Shown here: piece after piece, positions 25,345 to 33,594 of the stretch
How positions within the stretch are numbered: position 1 is the first letter of the stretch
How the letters are laid out: the number at the start of each line of letters is the position of its first letter
Source: an uncultured Flavobacteriales bacterium
GTDB taxonomy: Bacteria > Bacteroidota > Bacteroidia > Flavobacteriales_D > Crocinitomicaceae
Direction of reading: 5' to 3'
DNA: 63,413 nt
Assembly: GCA_937973685.1 (NCBI GenBank)
Contig: CALJKJ010000012.1
Span: 1-63,413, forward strand
Program-made: the position numbers and the translations under genes
Notes under the pieces: model-generated
Told to the model about the DNA's origin: nothing
Databases searched by the model: none
The model's input: only the letters and a program-made list of their open reading frames with translations

Positions 25345-26422
25345 TTATTGTGTCATTATGGCAGGCGGAATCGGAAGTCGTTTCTGGCCAATGTCAACTG
25401 CTCAACGCCCAAAACAATTTTTAGATGTATTGGGGATTGGAAAATCATTGTTGCGCATGACTTTTGAACGCTTGTTAAACGTTGCCCCAGCTGAAAATAT
25501 TTACATTGTTACCAATGCTGGTTACAAAGAGTTGGTGATGGAGCAATTGCCTGAATTAGCGGAAGGACAAGTGTTAACCGAACCGGAACGTAAAAACACA
25601 GCGCCTTGTATTACGTATGCTGCTGCTAAAATTTATTCCATCAATAGCAATGCGACTTTAATCGTTGCACCATCGGATCACTTGATTTTAAAGGAAGAAA
25701 AATTCACCAACATTATCAATACAGCTATTGCTGCAGCAAATGCTGAAGACCAATTGGTGACGTTGGGAATCAAACCAACGCGCCCCGATACAGGATATGG
25801 TTACATCGAATTTATTGAAGATGGTGATATTTTACCGGGACAAGTGAAAAAAGTAAAACACTTCACCGAAAAACCAAACCGCGATTTAGCGGAAATTTTC
25901 TTAAAAAGCGGAAATTATTACTGGAATTCGGGTATTTTTATTTGGAAAGCAAGTACGATATTACAAGCGTTGAAAAAATTCAAACCAGATCTTCATCTTT
26001 TGTTCACGGAGCACCAAGAAAAATACAACACGCCTGAAGAACAAACTTATGTGAACGCATGTTTTGCAGCTTGTGAAGATATCTCTATCGACTTTGCTGT
26101 CATGGAAAACGCGAAAAACGTTTCATTGGTGTTGGCGAATTTCGATTGGTCCGATTTGGGAACGTGGGGTAGTTTGTATGCGCACTTGGAAAAAGATTAC
26201 AATGGAAACGCGGTAATTGGCGAAAATGTCCACATGATCAATTCCGAAAACTGCATCGTGAACTTGCCAAACAACAAATTGGCATTGATTCAAGGGTTGA
26301 ACCATTATATTATTGTCGAGTCAGATAATATGTTGATGATTTTGAACCAACAGGACGAACAAAACTTGAAAAAATACATGGCTCCGATGGAAGAGAAGAG
26401 TCCTGGTTTTTTTCCAAAATAA
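25334..26422 (+). CDS. manC: Mannose-1-phosphate guanylyltransferase
   Basis: A 362-residue enzyme that makes GDP-mannose from GTP and mannose 1-phosphate for polysaccharides or glycoproteins. Pyrophosphorylase signature AGGIGSRFWPMS with the lysine in RPKQFLD; ATLIVAPSDHLI; FTEKPN; NSGIFIWKAS; and FDWSDLGTWGS are all diagnostic. It is the single-domain form: there is no fused C-terminal mannose-6-phosphate isomerase domain. It starts inside the end of the SprT-like gene and is followed by a strong bidirectional terminator. Confidence 0.96.
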   Translation: MKDNYCVIMAGGIGSRFWPMSTAQRPKQFLDVLGIGKSLLRMTFERLLNVAPAENIYIVTNAGYKELVMEQLPELAEGQVLTEPERKNTAPCITYAAAKIYSINSNATLIVAPSDHLILKEEKFTNIINTAIAAANAEDQLVTLGIKPTRPDTGYGYIEFIEDGDILPGQVKKVKHFTEKPNRDLAEIFLKSGNYYWNSGIFIWKASTILQALKKFKPDLHLLFTEHQEKYNTPEEQTYVNACFAACEDISIDFAVMENAKNVSLVLANFDWSDLGTWGSLYAHLEKDYNGNAVIGENVHMINSENCIVNLPNNKLALIQGLNHYIIVESDNMLMILNQQDEQNLKKYMAPMEEKSPGFFPK

Positions 26423-26441
26423 CACTATAAAATAACGCAAC

Positions 26442-26478
26442 AAAAAACGGCTATCTCATTGAAATAGCCGTTTTTTTT
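26442..26478. terminator. Bidirectional terminator after manC
   Basis: Stem ACGGCTAT (26447-26454) with ATAGCCGT (26464-26471), A-run before and T8 after. It serves manC and the convergent plug-domain gene. Confidence 0.88.
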
Positions 26479-26490
26479 ATCTGTGGAAAC

Positions 26491-27201
26491 TTATTCGTTG
26501 CGTGCTTCCCATTCGCGGAGTAAGTCGAAATAACTCAACGTTTCCATGATGACAACGCCTCCAGTTGTGTCACCGTATTTTGCTGGAATTGCTCCTGCAT
26601 ATACCATGATGTATCCCAAAGATGCGCTAGGAACATTTTGAATCCCTTCCATCTTCACGCCATCGATGTAACTAATCATATCTCCCTTGCGTGCTCCTCT
26701 GAATACGAGTTGACCATCATCTGTCATGCGTACATCTGTTGTCATGCTTGCAACCATTTTTGCTGCTTCAAATTTGATGGGCAAGACTTTGATGTCTTTT
26801 CTACCCATTTTTATTTCAGGAGCAACACCTTTACCAAGTGATAATATGGGTGCAATTACTTCTCCACCTGCAATTGTTTTTATTGCAATATTGGTAACTA
26901 TTCCCAAGTCGCCAAATCCGTCTGGTGCAACTTCTGCTTTTTTAGGAGCAACAACAGTGTCTCCTTCGTACACAAAATACACGGTGTATTCTCCTGGAGG
27001 AACAGCTGAAATACGAAAACGTCCTTCTTCGTTTGTCAATGTTCGGAAAACTTCTTCGCCACGAGAGGTGTACACCAATGCACCAAAAAGGTTTTCTTTT
27101 TTATCAGCAGATTTAAATGTTCCGATGATGTCTCCAAATGTGTTTTGCGCAAATGTCATCCCGACAAATAATAGCGCTCCGATTGTTGTGATTGTTTTCA
27201 T
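26491..27201 (-). CDS. Exported CarboxypepD_reg plus TonB-plug protein without a beta-barrel
   Basis: A 236-residue protein: signal peptide (MKTITTIGALLFVGMTFAQ), a Cna-B/CarboxypepD_reg-like domain (about 25-110; GRFRISAVPPGEYTVYF), then a segment like a TonB-receptor plug (about 150-230; QLVFRGARKGDMISYIDGV and AGAIPAKYGDTTGGVV). It ends there, about 500 residues short of a receptor barrel. No barrel-coding sequence follows; the stop is 12 bp from the shared terminator. It is therefore either a truncated receptor or a genuine periplasmic/outer-membrane plug-like protein. The start with the signal peptide was preferred over a start 41 codons upstream. Confidence 0.75.
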   Translation of the reverse strand: MKTITTIGALLFVGMTFAQNTFGDIIGTFKSADKKENLFGALVYTSRGEEVFRTLTNEEGRFRISAVPPGEYTVYFVYEGDTVVAPKKAEVAPDGFGDLGIVTNIAIKTIAGGEVIAPILSLGKGVAPEIKMGRKDIKVLPIKFEAAKMVASMTTDVRMTDDGQLVFRGARKGDMISYIDGVKMEGIQNVPSASLGYIMVYAGAIPAKYGDTTGGVVIMETLSYFDLLREWEARNE

Positions 27202-27253
27202 GGTTTTTAGAATTACTTGTTTCTTAGGAGATACATAACGGTAAATAATTCCA

Positions 27254-27283
27254 TAAAAAAAGCGTGAAAAAATTTCCACGCTA
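27254..27283 (-). terminator. Terminator of the nfu gene
   Basis: Minus-strand hairpin AGCGTG...CACGCT (27261-27266 and 27277-27282) followed by a seven-base T-run, 25 bp after the nfu stop. Confidence 0.8.
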
Positions 27284-27307
27284 TATTTAATGAGTTGATA
27301 AACAGAA

Positions 27308-27910
27308 TTATAATGATTCTGCAACCACTTCTTTTACTTCAGGTAAATGTTGTTTTAACAAGTTTTCAATTCCTCCTTTTAAAGTTGCAGTACTAGAAGG
27401 ACATCCCGAACACGAACCGCGTAAGGCAACTGTTACAATTCCTTCGTCAAATCCAACAAAGTCAATTGCACCGCCATCGCCTTCTACAGCAGGACGAACA
27501 TATTCGTCAAGTAACGAACGAATAGCATCATCGTATTCAGAAGGAGCATATTCTTTTACTGGTTTTGATGCGTCAGTACTTACTTTTGCTTTCGGAGCAG
27601 GCATTTGAATCAATACATCTTTGCTGTCAGCCAACCAGTTTTTCACAAATTCACGTAATTCCATCGCTACAAAATCCCACGAAATACTATCGTTTTTGGC
27701 GATTGTAACAAAGTTAGAGGCAATAAAAACGCCGGTTACAAATGGAAAGTTGAATAATTCTTCTGCTAATGGTGAATAACCTTTTGCCTCAGCTTGTGAA
27801 GTGAATTCAACCGATTCTCCAGTAAGTAGTATGTATTTATTCGCAACAAATTTCATGGTGTTTGGGTTGGGAGTCATCTCAACATAAACAGTTACGGGTA
27901 CTTGTGTCAT
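27308..27910 (-). CDS. Nfu-type iron-sulfur cluster carrier
   Basis: A 200-residue Fe-S carrier that delivers clusters to apo-enzymes. The N-terminal Nfu_N domain opens with MTPNPNTMKFV, and the C-terminal NifU-like domain has the cluster-binding CSGC (GSCSGCPSSTATLKGG). A proline-rich linker (MPAPKAKV to APSEYDD) separates them. I chose the start MTQVPVTVYVEM; a longer reading adds 29 unrelated residues. It is single-copy-looking with its own terminator; a separate small gap (83 bp) divides it from the CDF gene. Confidence 0.92.
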   Translation of the reverse strand: MTQVPVTVYVEMTPNPNTMKFVANKYILLTGESVEFTSQAEAKGYSPLAEELFNFPFVTGVFIASNFVTIAKNDSISWDFVAMELREFVKNWLADSKDVLIQMPAPKAKVSTDASKPVKEYAPSEYDDAIRSLLDEYVRPAVEGDGGAIDFVGFDEGIVTVALRGSCSGCPSSTATLKGGIENLLKQHLPEVKEVVAESL

Positions 27911-27993
27911 ATCTTTAATTTTCTGACACAAAAATACACATTTGAGAATTGATAATGCGGAATAAAAAAAGTTAAAATGGGCCCTTTTTTCTG

Positions 27994-28857
27994 TCAATTA
28001 GGCTCGATATGAATCAAGACGTCTTCAATTTCAGGTAATTCGCGCATCAAATGTGCTTTTAAAGCGTGCGCAATATCATGTCCTTCGATAACCGTTATTT
28101 TTCCGTTGACGTGAACATGAATGTCGACCCAATAACGCATGCCTGATTTACGCACCCAACATTTTTCGGTATCGATAACACCAAGAACATCTTTTGATTT
28201 TTCGCGAATGACAGCAATGAAATCATCGTAACGGTGTTCGTCCATGATTTCACCAAGCGCAGGTCGGAAGATTAAAAATGCGTTGAAATAGATGACACCA
28301 GCAGCGATCAAAGCGGCCCAGTCATCAGCTTCGGCATAATCGTCGCCTAGAATAACAGCAATCAGAATTCCGATGAACGCAAATGCAGAGGTAATAGCAT
28401 CCGATCGGTGGTGCCACGCATCTGCTTTTAACGAAGAACTGCCAATTTCAGTACTTTTTTTCGAAACAAAGCGAAAGAATAATTCCTTTGTAATGATAAT
28501 TCCACCTAAAAACCATAGCGTATACGCTTTTGGCGCTTTGTGTGGGATTTGAATGTTATGAATACTTTCAATGATAATCAACGTAGCGGAAGCACACAAG
28601 AAACCCACAACGACAAATGTGATCAAGGGTTCTACTTTTCCATGTCCGTAAGGGTGGTTTTCATCTGGTGGACGTTTTGCGTAGCGAATACCAATGATTA
28701 CTAACATAGAAGAAAAAACATCACCAATCGATTCGATTGCATCAGCTATTAATGCATAAGAATTACCGAAAAAACCAACAACTGCTTTGACAATTGCCAT
28801 TAGAAAGTTGCCGAGTAAACTCCACCAAGCTGTATTTTCTGCTTTATCGTGGCTCAT
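27994..28857 (-). CDS. Cation diffusion facilitator (CDF) family metal exporter
   Basis: A 287-residue inner-membrane transporter of divalent metals (Zn, Fe, Mn, Co or Ni). Helix 2 carries SYALIADAIESIGDVFSS and helix 5 WHHRSDAITS, matching the two-fold HxxxD/DxxxD transport site; RPPDENHPYGHGKVEP is the conserved CDF loop. A C-terminal cytosolic metal-sensing domain (about 205-287) ends EDVLIHIEPN. Helix 2 has Asp where many zinc exporters have His, which is more typical of Fe/Mn-type CDFs. Its ATG overlaps the stop of the Fur-family gene (ATGA), so regulator and exporter are co-expressed. Confidence 0.9.
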   Translation of the reverse strand: MSHDKAENTAWWSLLGNFLMAIVKAVVGFFGNSYALIADAIESIGDVFSSMLVIIGIRYAKRPPDENHPYGHGKVEPLITFVVVGFLCASATLIIIESIHNIQIPHKAPKAYTLWFLGGIIITKELFFRFVSKKSTEIGSSSLKADAWHHRSDAITSAFAFIGILIAVILGDDYAEADDWAALIAAGVIYFNAFLIFRPALGEIMDEHRYDDFIAVIREKSKDVLGVIDTEKCWVRKSGMRYWVDIHVHVNGKITVIEGHDIAHALKAHLMRELPEIEDVLIHIEPN

Positions 28858-29240
28858 GCTTTGTTTTGGCAATGGTTACAAATTCCCGAAACGGTAAAGA
28901 ATGTTTCCTCTTTCGAAAAACCTGTGGGTAAATCGAAACTTGGGATAACTTGATTCAAACACGTCAATTCATTACAAACACGGCAACTGAAATGGATGTG
29001 TTGGTGTTGGTGGTTGTGGGAACAAGTAGCGCAAGCAGCATAGTTCACAACGCCATTTACATTCACGATTTTATGAATCAACCCTTCTTCTACCAAGCGA
29101 TCAAGTACGCGGTAAATTGTCACACGGTCGCACAACCCATTCAATGTGTGTTGAATCGCTAATTGTGACAAGGCAATTTCGGAAGCTTGTATGATGTCTA
29201 AAATTGCTGTCCGTGCAACGGTATTTCGTGTTTGTTTCAT
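28854..29240 (-). CDS. Fur-family metalloregulator (Zur/Fur/PerR group)
   Basis: A 128-residue DNA-binding repressor. N-terminal winged helix (ARTAILDIIQ; CDRVTIYRVLDRLVEEGLI as recognition helix) and C-terminal dimerisation domain. Structural zinc cysteines are present as CRVC and CNHC, and a histidine-rich segment SHNHQHQHIHF supplies regulatory metal ligands. Which metal it senses cannot be fixed from sequence; coupling to a CDF exporter and divergence from an exported metal-binding gene set favour zinc or another transition metal. It is transcribed divergently from the HYC_CC_PP gene across a 114-bp region. Confidence 0.9.
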   Translation of the reverse strand: MKQTRNTVARTAILDIIQASEIALSQLAIQHTLNGLCDRVTIYRVLDRLVEEGLIHKIVNVNGVVNYAACATCSHNHQHQHIHFSCRVCNELTCLNQVIPSFDLPTGFSKEETFFTVSGICNHCQNKA

Positions 29241-29260
29241 TTTCTGTTAACTGTCGATTT

Positions 29261-29268
29261 CAAAAGTA
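29261..29268 (-). promoter_or_regulatory. Putative -7 element of the Fur-CDF operon
   Basis: Minus-strand TACTTTTG, with a possible TTG 17 nt upstream (29286-29288); predicted leader about 14 nt. The box is embedded in TTTCA...TGAAA symmetry (29258-29274 region), a possible autoregulatory site. Confidence 0.5.
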
Positions 29269-29319
29269 GTGAAACTATTAATCAACAACATAGGTCTTGC
29301 AAACTAAGTTTAAAAATAA

Positions 29320-29350
29320 TTGAAACTTTCAGAAACTTCACCTACTTTTG
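29320..29350 (+). promoter_or_regulatory. Promoter of the HYC_CC_PP/TonB receptor/HMA operon
   Basis: TTG (29320-29322), a 20-nt spacer and TACTTTTG (29343-29350) fit the Bacteroidota consensus well. Only 4 nt separate the box from the ATG, so the mRNA should be leaderless. The -7 octamer is identical to that of the divergent Fur gene. A 5-1-5 inverted repeat AAACT-A-AGTTT lies just upstream (29301-29311). Confidence 0.65.
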
Positions 29351-29354
29351 CTAT

Positions 29355-29792
29355 ATGAAATTGAAACAGGTGTTTGCTCTTTTTACAGTTGCACTGCTTT
29401 TCCTCGGATCAGTTGGTGTTCCTATTTATAAGCATACGTGTTTGCATGAACAACAAACAATCCGCACCTTTTTCCTTCCTTCCAATCATTGTTCTCCTGA
29501 AAGTTCTCCTGAATCAATAGCTGATGCTTGTTGCGAGGAACCAGTTTCAATAGCAACACTAGAAGAGCAATGTTGTGTAGAAGATGTTTCGTACTTTCAA
29601 TTTCATGGATTTCATTCGGAAGTGCTTCAAAAAGAGTTTCCTTCAGTTTGGATAAATACACCTTTTGTAAGCGCTAACGTATCGCCAGTTCGCACCTACG
29701 TTTTTCAACTAAAAAAGGAAGTATCATTTCGTTACCCACCACCACTTCTTCCACGAGAACGTTTAATCAAAAATTGTGTTTGGCGCATATAA
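29355..29792 (+). CDS. HYC_CC_PP-family exported protein
   Basis: A 145-residue protein with a hydrophobic N-terminal segment (MKLKQVFALFTVALLFLGS) and the family hallmarks in order: a histidine-x-cysteine motif (IYKHTCLHE, here HTC rather than HYC), a first CC (ADACCEEP), a second CC (EEQCCVED) and a late proline run (RYPPPLLP). Members are small membrane or periplasmic proteins of unknown function found in Bacteroidota, often beside metal-related TonB receptors as here. The clustered Cys and His suggest metal binding. The ATG was chosen because the longer reading adds 41 residues with no sense, and because a promoter lies immediately before it. Confidence 0.8.
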   Translation: MKLKQVFALFTVALLFLGSVGVPIYKHTCLHEQQTIRTFFLPSNHCSPESSPESIADACCEEPVSIATLEEQCCVEDVSYFQFHGFHSEVLQKEFPSVWINTPFVSANVSPVRTYVFQLKKEVSFRYPPPLLPRERLIKNCVWRI

Positions 29793-29840
29793 AAAATATC
29801 CTTAATAAGCTCATTATTAACAGGAAGTAAATTTATATGC

Positions 29841-32030
29841 ATGATGAAAAAAGTTATTTTATTGCTGACTTTTTTTTGGTCGTTTGCCTTGTCCGCTCAA
29901 GTTCAAGGTAAAATCTTAAGGTATCAAGATAAAAAACCAATCAAACAAGCAAGTGTCCGATTGGCTAGTAACCAAACGGTTGTAGTAGTAGATGAAACGG
30001 GACGTTTTGAAATTAGTTTGACCAAACAATTTCCAGACACCTTGTTTTTTGCTGCAAAAGGATATAAAACCGATAGTCTCATTGTTACCAAAGAAGACCG
30101 TTTTATAGGATTGGAAGTGCTTTTGTTTCACGAAAACGAAGTCGATGAGGTCGTGATTTCGGTGAAAAGAGACTCCAAAAACATATCCCGTTTAAAACCC
30201 ATTTTAGTTGAGACATTGGGCGAGGGGGAATTGAAAAAAGCGGCTTGTTGTAACCTTTCGGAGTCGTTTGAAACAAATGCCACAGTTGACGTCAATTTGA
30301 CAGACGCTGTTTCAGGAGCAAAGAAAATTCAATTGCTCGGTTTGGATGGTGTTTACACCCAATTACAAATGGAGAACATTCCTTTTTTAACGGGTGTAGA
30401 AGGCAGTTTTGGCACGAATACCATTCCAGGGACGTGGGTAGAATCAATTCAAATCACCAAAGGAACGGGAGCAGTTGTCAATGGATACGAATCCATGGCG
30501 GGATTGATCAATGTTGAATTTCGCAAACCGAGTACCATGCCCAAATTGGCGTTGAATACTTATGTCAATCAGTTTGGCCGAGCTGAATTGAATATCCACG
30601 GTGCGCAAAAAATCAACAAAAAATGGTCAACAGGAAGCTTTGCACACGTGTCAACGTTACAGCGTGAAATCGATAACAACGGAGATGATTTCCGTGATTT
30701 ACCTTTGAGTAAAACAGCATCTTTTTTGAATCGTTGGGAATACAATGGCGAGAAATTTGAATCCCGCTTTGGTGTAAACGCTTATTACGACGAGCGAGAA
30801 GGAGGGCAGTTAGCGCGAATTACTAATCACTATTTAGCAAATTCAACGAACAAGCACATCGATGTGTTTGCAAAAACTGGATTTTTATTCCCGAACAAAC
30901 CTTATCAAAGTATAGGAATAGTGTACCAACTCAAGTACCATGATTTATCTGGGCAATTTGGCGATAGACAATTTATAGGACTTGAAAAACGTGCGTATGT
31001 GAATGCAATTTACGATGGTATTTTTGGTTCAACAACGCACAAATACAAAACAGGGTTTTCCATCGTTGGACAAGATTTGCATCAGTCCGTGGGTGCTGTT
31101 CACCTTGATCGATTGGTATATACATCGGGAGTGTTTTTTGAATACACATACACAGGTGTCCGTTTGATTGCGGTGCTTGGTGCGCGCGCAGATGTTCAAG
31201 CAAACTACGGCAATCAAATTTCACCACGAATGCACCTGAAGTACATTCTGGATGAAAAAACCGATTTACGCATCACAACAGGAAAAGCGTTTCGTTTAGC
31301 GAATCCAATTGTTGATAACACCTCGTTATTGGCAACCAACAAACAATGGGTTTTGCCCGCAACAACACAACAAGAAGTGGTTTGGAATTCAGGTATTTCG
31401 TTGGTTCGTTCGATGCGATTGTGGAATCGATTGGCTTCACTTTCAGCGGATTTTTACCATGCGCGCTTTCAAAATCAACTCATCATTGATCGGGAGAAAT
31501 CGATGGATACGTTTTATTTCGCCTTTCAAAAAAACAACACGTTTAGCAATGCGTTTCAATTCGAATTGAGTTGCCAACCGATTAACCTGTTAACGGTACG
31601 TTTGGCATACAAATGGCTAGCAGTGAAGGCGCTCTACAATAACAAATTACAACAGCAAGTCATGATTCCGCCTCATCGTATTTTGGTGAATGTTGCGTAT
31701 GCAACGCGCAATAAAAAGTGGGAATTTGATGCAACACTTTCTGTTTTCAGCAAAGTGCGCTTACACGATGTGACGTTGCCTTCTGGCGAAGTGTTTACGA
31801 ATCAATTTGGAACAATTTTTCCAATGGTTTTATCACAAGTAACGTATCATTTTAGAAAATTTGACGCGTACATTGGCGGGGAGAACTTAGCCAACTACCG
31901 ACAGGTCAATCCGATAGTAAGCGCAAACGACCCAATGAATGTGCAATTTGATGCGACGCGCGTTTATGCACCAATTGTTGGACGTGTTGTCTATTTTGGC
32001 TTGCGTTATGAATTAAAAAACAAAAAATAA
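29841..32030 (+). CDS. TonB-dependent outer-membrane receptor
   Basis: A 729-residue receptor: signal peptide (KVILLLTFFWSFALSAQ), CarboxypepD_reg-like domain (about 22-95), plug domain (about 110-225; IQLLGLDGVYTQLQMENIP, KGTGAVVNGYESMAGLINVE) and a 22-strand-type barrel to the C terminus. A CC pair occurs in the plug (KKAACCNLSES). It takes up a substrate across the outer membrane using TonB energy; neighbours (HYC_CC_PP upstream by 48 bp, HMA protein 4 bp downstream, Fur/CDF divergent) point to a metal or metal chelate rather than a sugar. No SusD partner is present. Confidence 0.92.
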   Translation: MMKKVILLLTFFWSFALSAQVQGKILRYQDKKPIKQASVRLASNQTVVVVDETGRFEISLTKQFPDTLFFAAKGYKTDSLIVTKEDRFIGLEVLLFHENEVDEVVISVKRDSKNISRLKPILVETLGEGELKKAACCNLSESFETNATVDVNLTDAVSGAKKIQLLGLDGVYTQLQMENIPFLTGVEGSFGTNTIPGTWVESIQITKGTGAVVNGYESMAGLINVEFRKPSTMPKLALNTYVNQFGRAELNIHGAQKINKKWSTGSFAHVSTLQREIDNNGDDFRDLPLSKTASFLNRWEYNGEKFESRFGVNAYYDEREGGQLARITNHYLANSTNKHIDVFAKTGFLFPNKPYQSIGIVYQLKYHDLSGQFGDRQFIGLEKRAYVNAIYDGIFGSTTHKYKTGFSIVGQDLHQSVGAVHLDRLVYTSGVFFEYTYTGVRLIAVLGARADVQANYGNQISPRMHLKYILDEKTDLRITTGKAFRLANPIVDNTSLLATNKQWVLPATTQQEVVWNSGISLVRSMRLWNRLASLSADFYHARFQNQLIIDREKSMDTFYFAFQKNNTFSNAFQFELSCQPINLLTVRLAYKWLAVKALYNNKLQQQVMIPPHRILVNVAYATRNKKWEFDATLSVFSKVRLHDVTLPSGEVFTNQFGTIFPMVLSQVTYHFRKFDAYIGGENLANYRQVNPIVSANDPMNVQFDATRVYAPIVGRVVYFGLRYELKNKK

Positions 32031-32034
32031 ACAG

Positions 32035-32382
32035 ATGAAAAAATTAGTAGCAATGATTGCTTTACTTGCAGGAGTTCAAGTAGCAAGCGCACAAACAACA
32101 CCGAGTAAAACACAAGAAGTAAGCATTCAAACCAGCGCTGAATGTGGCGAATGCGAGATACGTTTGGAAGAAGCATTGAATTACACCAAAGGAATTGTTT
32201 TTGCAGAACTCGATTTAACTACGATGAAATTGAACGTGAAATTCAAGCCAAAGCAAATCACACTGGAGGAAATCAAAGTGAAAATTGCCAGTTTGGGTTA
32301 CCAAGCAGATGAGGTGCCAGCTGACAAAGTAGCGTTTGATGCCTTACCAGCTTGTTGCAAGCCGGGAGGAATGAAGGAATAA
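32035..32382 (+). CDS. Exported heavy-metal-associated (HMA) domain protein
   Basis: A 115-residue protein: signal peptide (MKKLVAMIALLAGVQVASAQ), then one HMA ferredoxin-like domain with the CxxC site in SAECGECEIRLEEAL, LDLTTMKLNVKF and IKVKIASLGYQAD, and a C-terminal CC in ALPACCKPGG. It is predicted to be a periplasmic single-domain metal chaperone, with copper or zinc the likely ligand. The canonical Met two residues before CxxC is replaced (A-E-C), which may alter metal preference. It starts 4 bp after the TonB receptor stop and ends the operon at a strong terminator. Confidence 0.9.
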   Translation: MKKLVAMIALLAGVQVASAQTTPSKTQEVSIQTSAECGECEIRLEEALNYTKGIVFAELDLTTMKLNVKFKPKQITLEEIKVKIASLGYQADEVPADKVAFDALPACCKPGGMKE

Positions 32383-32404
32383 CACGTTTCATAATAAATT
32401 GGAG

Positions 32405-32439
32405 AAACGGAGTGGTAGGTTAGCGCTCCGTTTTTTTTT
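32405..32439 (+). terminator. Terminator of the metal operon
   Basis: AAACGGAG (32405-32412) pairs with CTCCGTTT (32426-32433) and is followed by a T9 tract. Confidence 0.88.
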
Positions 32440-32506
32440 GTGTTTTAGCAAAAAAGTAGTAACTTTCAATCAAATTAATAGCAATACTCACCAACAATCA
32501 ATCATC

Positions 32507-33013
32507 ATGAAACAGATATTTGCAGGAATTCTCATCAGTTTTTTTTCGGTTAGCGCTACAGCTCAATGTGCCAGCGCTGGGAATGATACCATCGTAACAA
32601 GGTGTAAAAACGAACCTTTTGATGTAGCATTATTTTTATCGGATAGTGCAAGTTTAGGTGGTGTTTGGTATGATCCAGCATATACTGTTATGTTGTCGAC
32701 AACAGTTGCTGGTTACAATTTTCCGGGACAGTACAATTTTGAATATATTGTATTTGATGCTGGTTGTAACACAAGTGATACCGCTTCAATAAAAGTAACT
32801 ATAGTGATATGCTGGACAGATGGTATTAATGAATTAGAAACTAGCGGAATTTTTGTATATCCCAATCCAACTTCGGGTGGCAACTTTATTTTATCTAAAG
32901 ATTTGCCTTACACTATAGAAGACGCAACAGGAAAGCAACTACAACAAATCACTGCAAGTGGCGTTTATTTTGTTGTTGTAGGTCAAAAACGCTACCGATT
33001 GGTGAATTTGTAA
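32507..33013 (+). CDS. Small T9SS-secreted protein
   Basis: A 168-residue protein with a signal peptide (MKQIFAGILISFFSVSATAQ), a central beta-rich region of about 90 residues containing a GVWYDPAY turn and four cysteines that could form disulfides (CASAG, TRCKN, AGCNTS, VICWT), and a type A T9SS sorting domain (about 120-168; VYPNPTSGGNFIL, DATGKQLQQI, SGVYFVVV). It should be exported and attached to or released from the surface. Start set at the signal peptide; an upstream reading is not sensible. The central domain has no name I can give. Confidence 0.8.
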   Translation: MKQIFAGILISFFSVSATAQCASAGNDTIVTRCKNEPFDVALFLSDSASLGGVWYDPAYTVMLSTTVAGYNFPGQYNFEYIVFDAGCNTSDTASIKVTIVICWTDGINELETSGIFVYPNPTSGGNFILSKDLPYTIEDATGKQLQQITASGVYFVVVGQKRYRLVNL

Positions 33014-33071
33014 TTAAAATCAGTTGATTATTAGCTAATTGTAACAGAGATTCACCTAATTAACGACCAAT

Positions 33072-33590
33072 ATGAAAAAGAAGTTTTATAGTTTTGGTAC
33101 ATATGAGGAAAAAGGAGCAGTAGAAATTGAAACACAAGTCGATTTTCCTTCAAACACTCATATTCCTTTCGATAGCGAAATGAGAACGAATAATGTTTTT
33201 AAAATTGCCAAAGGGCAGTTTTTTTTGGACCTTGCTGGATTTGTAGATAGTTCTGCACATTTTGCTATTTCCAAACGATTTAAGCAATTACTGGAAGAAA
33301 ACCATATAAAGGGTTGGACTTGTTTCCCGATTATCATTAAAGGTTCAGATCAAGAGTATTTTGTTTTTCAGCCTAAATCTATTGCGGGAGAAATATTAAA
33401 TCTTAGAGAAATAAATAATTACACAGAAAAGAACAGAAGATTTGACTTAAATACTTGGGATGGTTCTGAGATTTTCACCTTAAAAAACACGTTGATATTT
33501 GCTTGTACAGAAGAAGTCAAGCAACTTATTGAAAAAGCAGGAATAACCAATATTGATTTTCAGGATTATTCAACGATTAAATCATCGTAA
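33072..33590 (+). CDS. Unknown cytoplasmic protein, possibly Imm11/DUF1629-like
   Basis: A 172-residue protein without signal peptide or membrane helix. Its layout (AHFAISKRFKQLLEENHIKG, then a strand-rich middle, FDLNTWDGSEIF, and IFACTEEVKQLIEKAGITNI near the end) resembles proteins of the DUF1629/Imm11 immunity type, which pair 'ISxxFK' and 'TEEVKxLIEKAGIT' segments. I am not certain. There is no toxin gene recognisable next to it; the T9SS protein ends 58 bp upstream. It could be an orphan immunity protein or an unrelated housekeeping gene. Confidence 0.6.
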   Translation: MKKKFYSFGTYEEKGAVEIETQVDFPSNTHIPFDSEMRTNNVFKIAKGQFFLDLAGFVDSSAHFAISKRFKQLLEENHIKGWTCFPIIIKGSDQEYFVFQPKSIAGEILNLREINNYTEKNRRFDLNTWDGSEIFTLKNTLIFACTEEVKQLIEKAGITNIDFQDYSTIKSS

Positions 33591-33594
33591 ATGT

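Noticed and set aside
28858..28872. Earlier start for the CDF transporter
   Set aside because: The ATG that overlaps the Fur-family stop (ATGA) fits the coupled-gene style here; the earlier start is five codons inside that gene.
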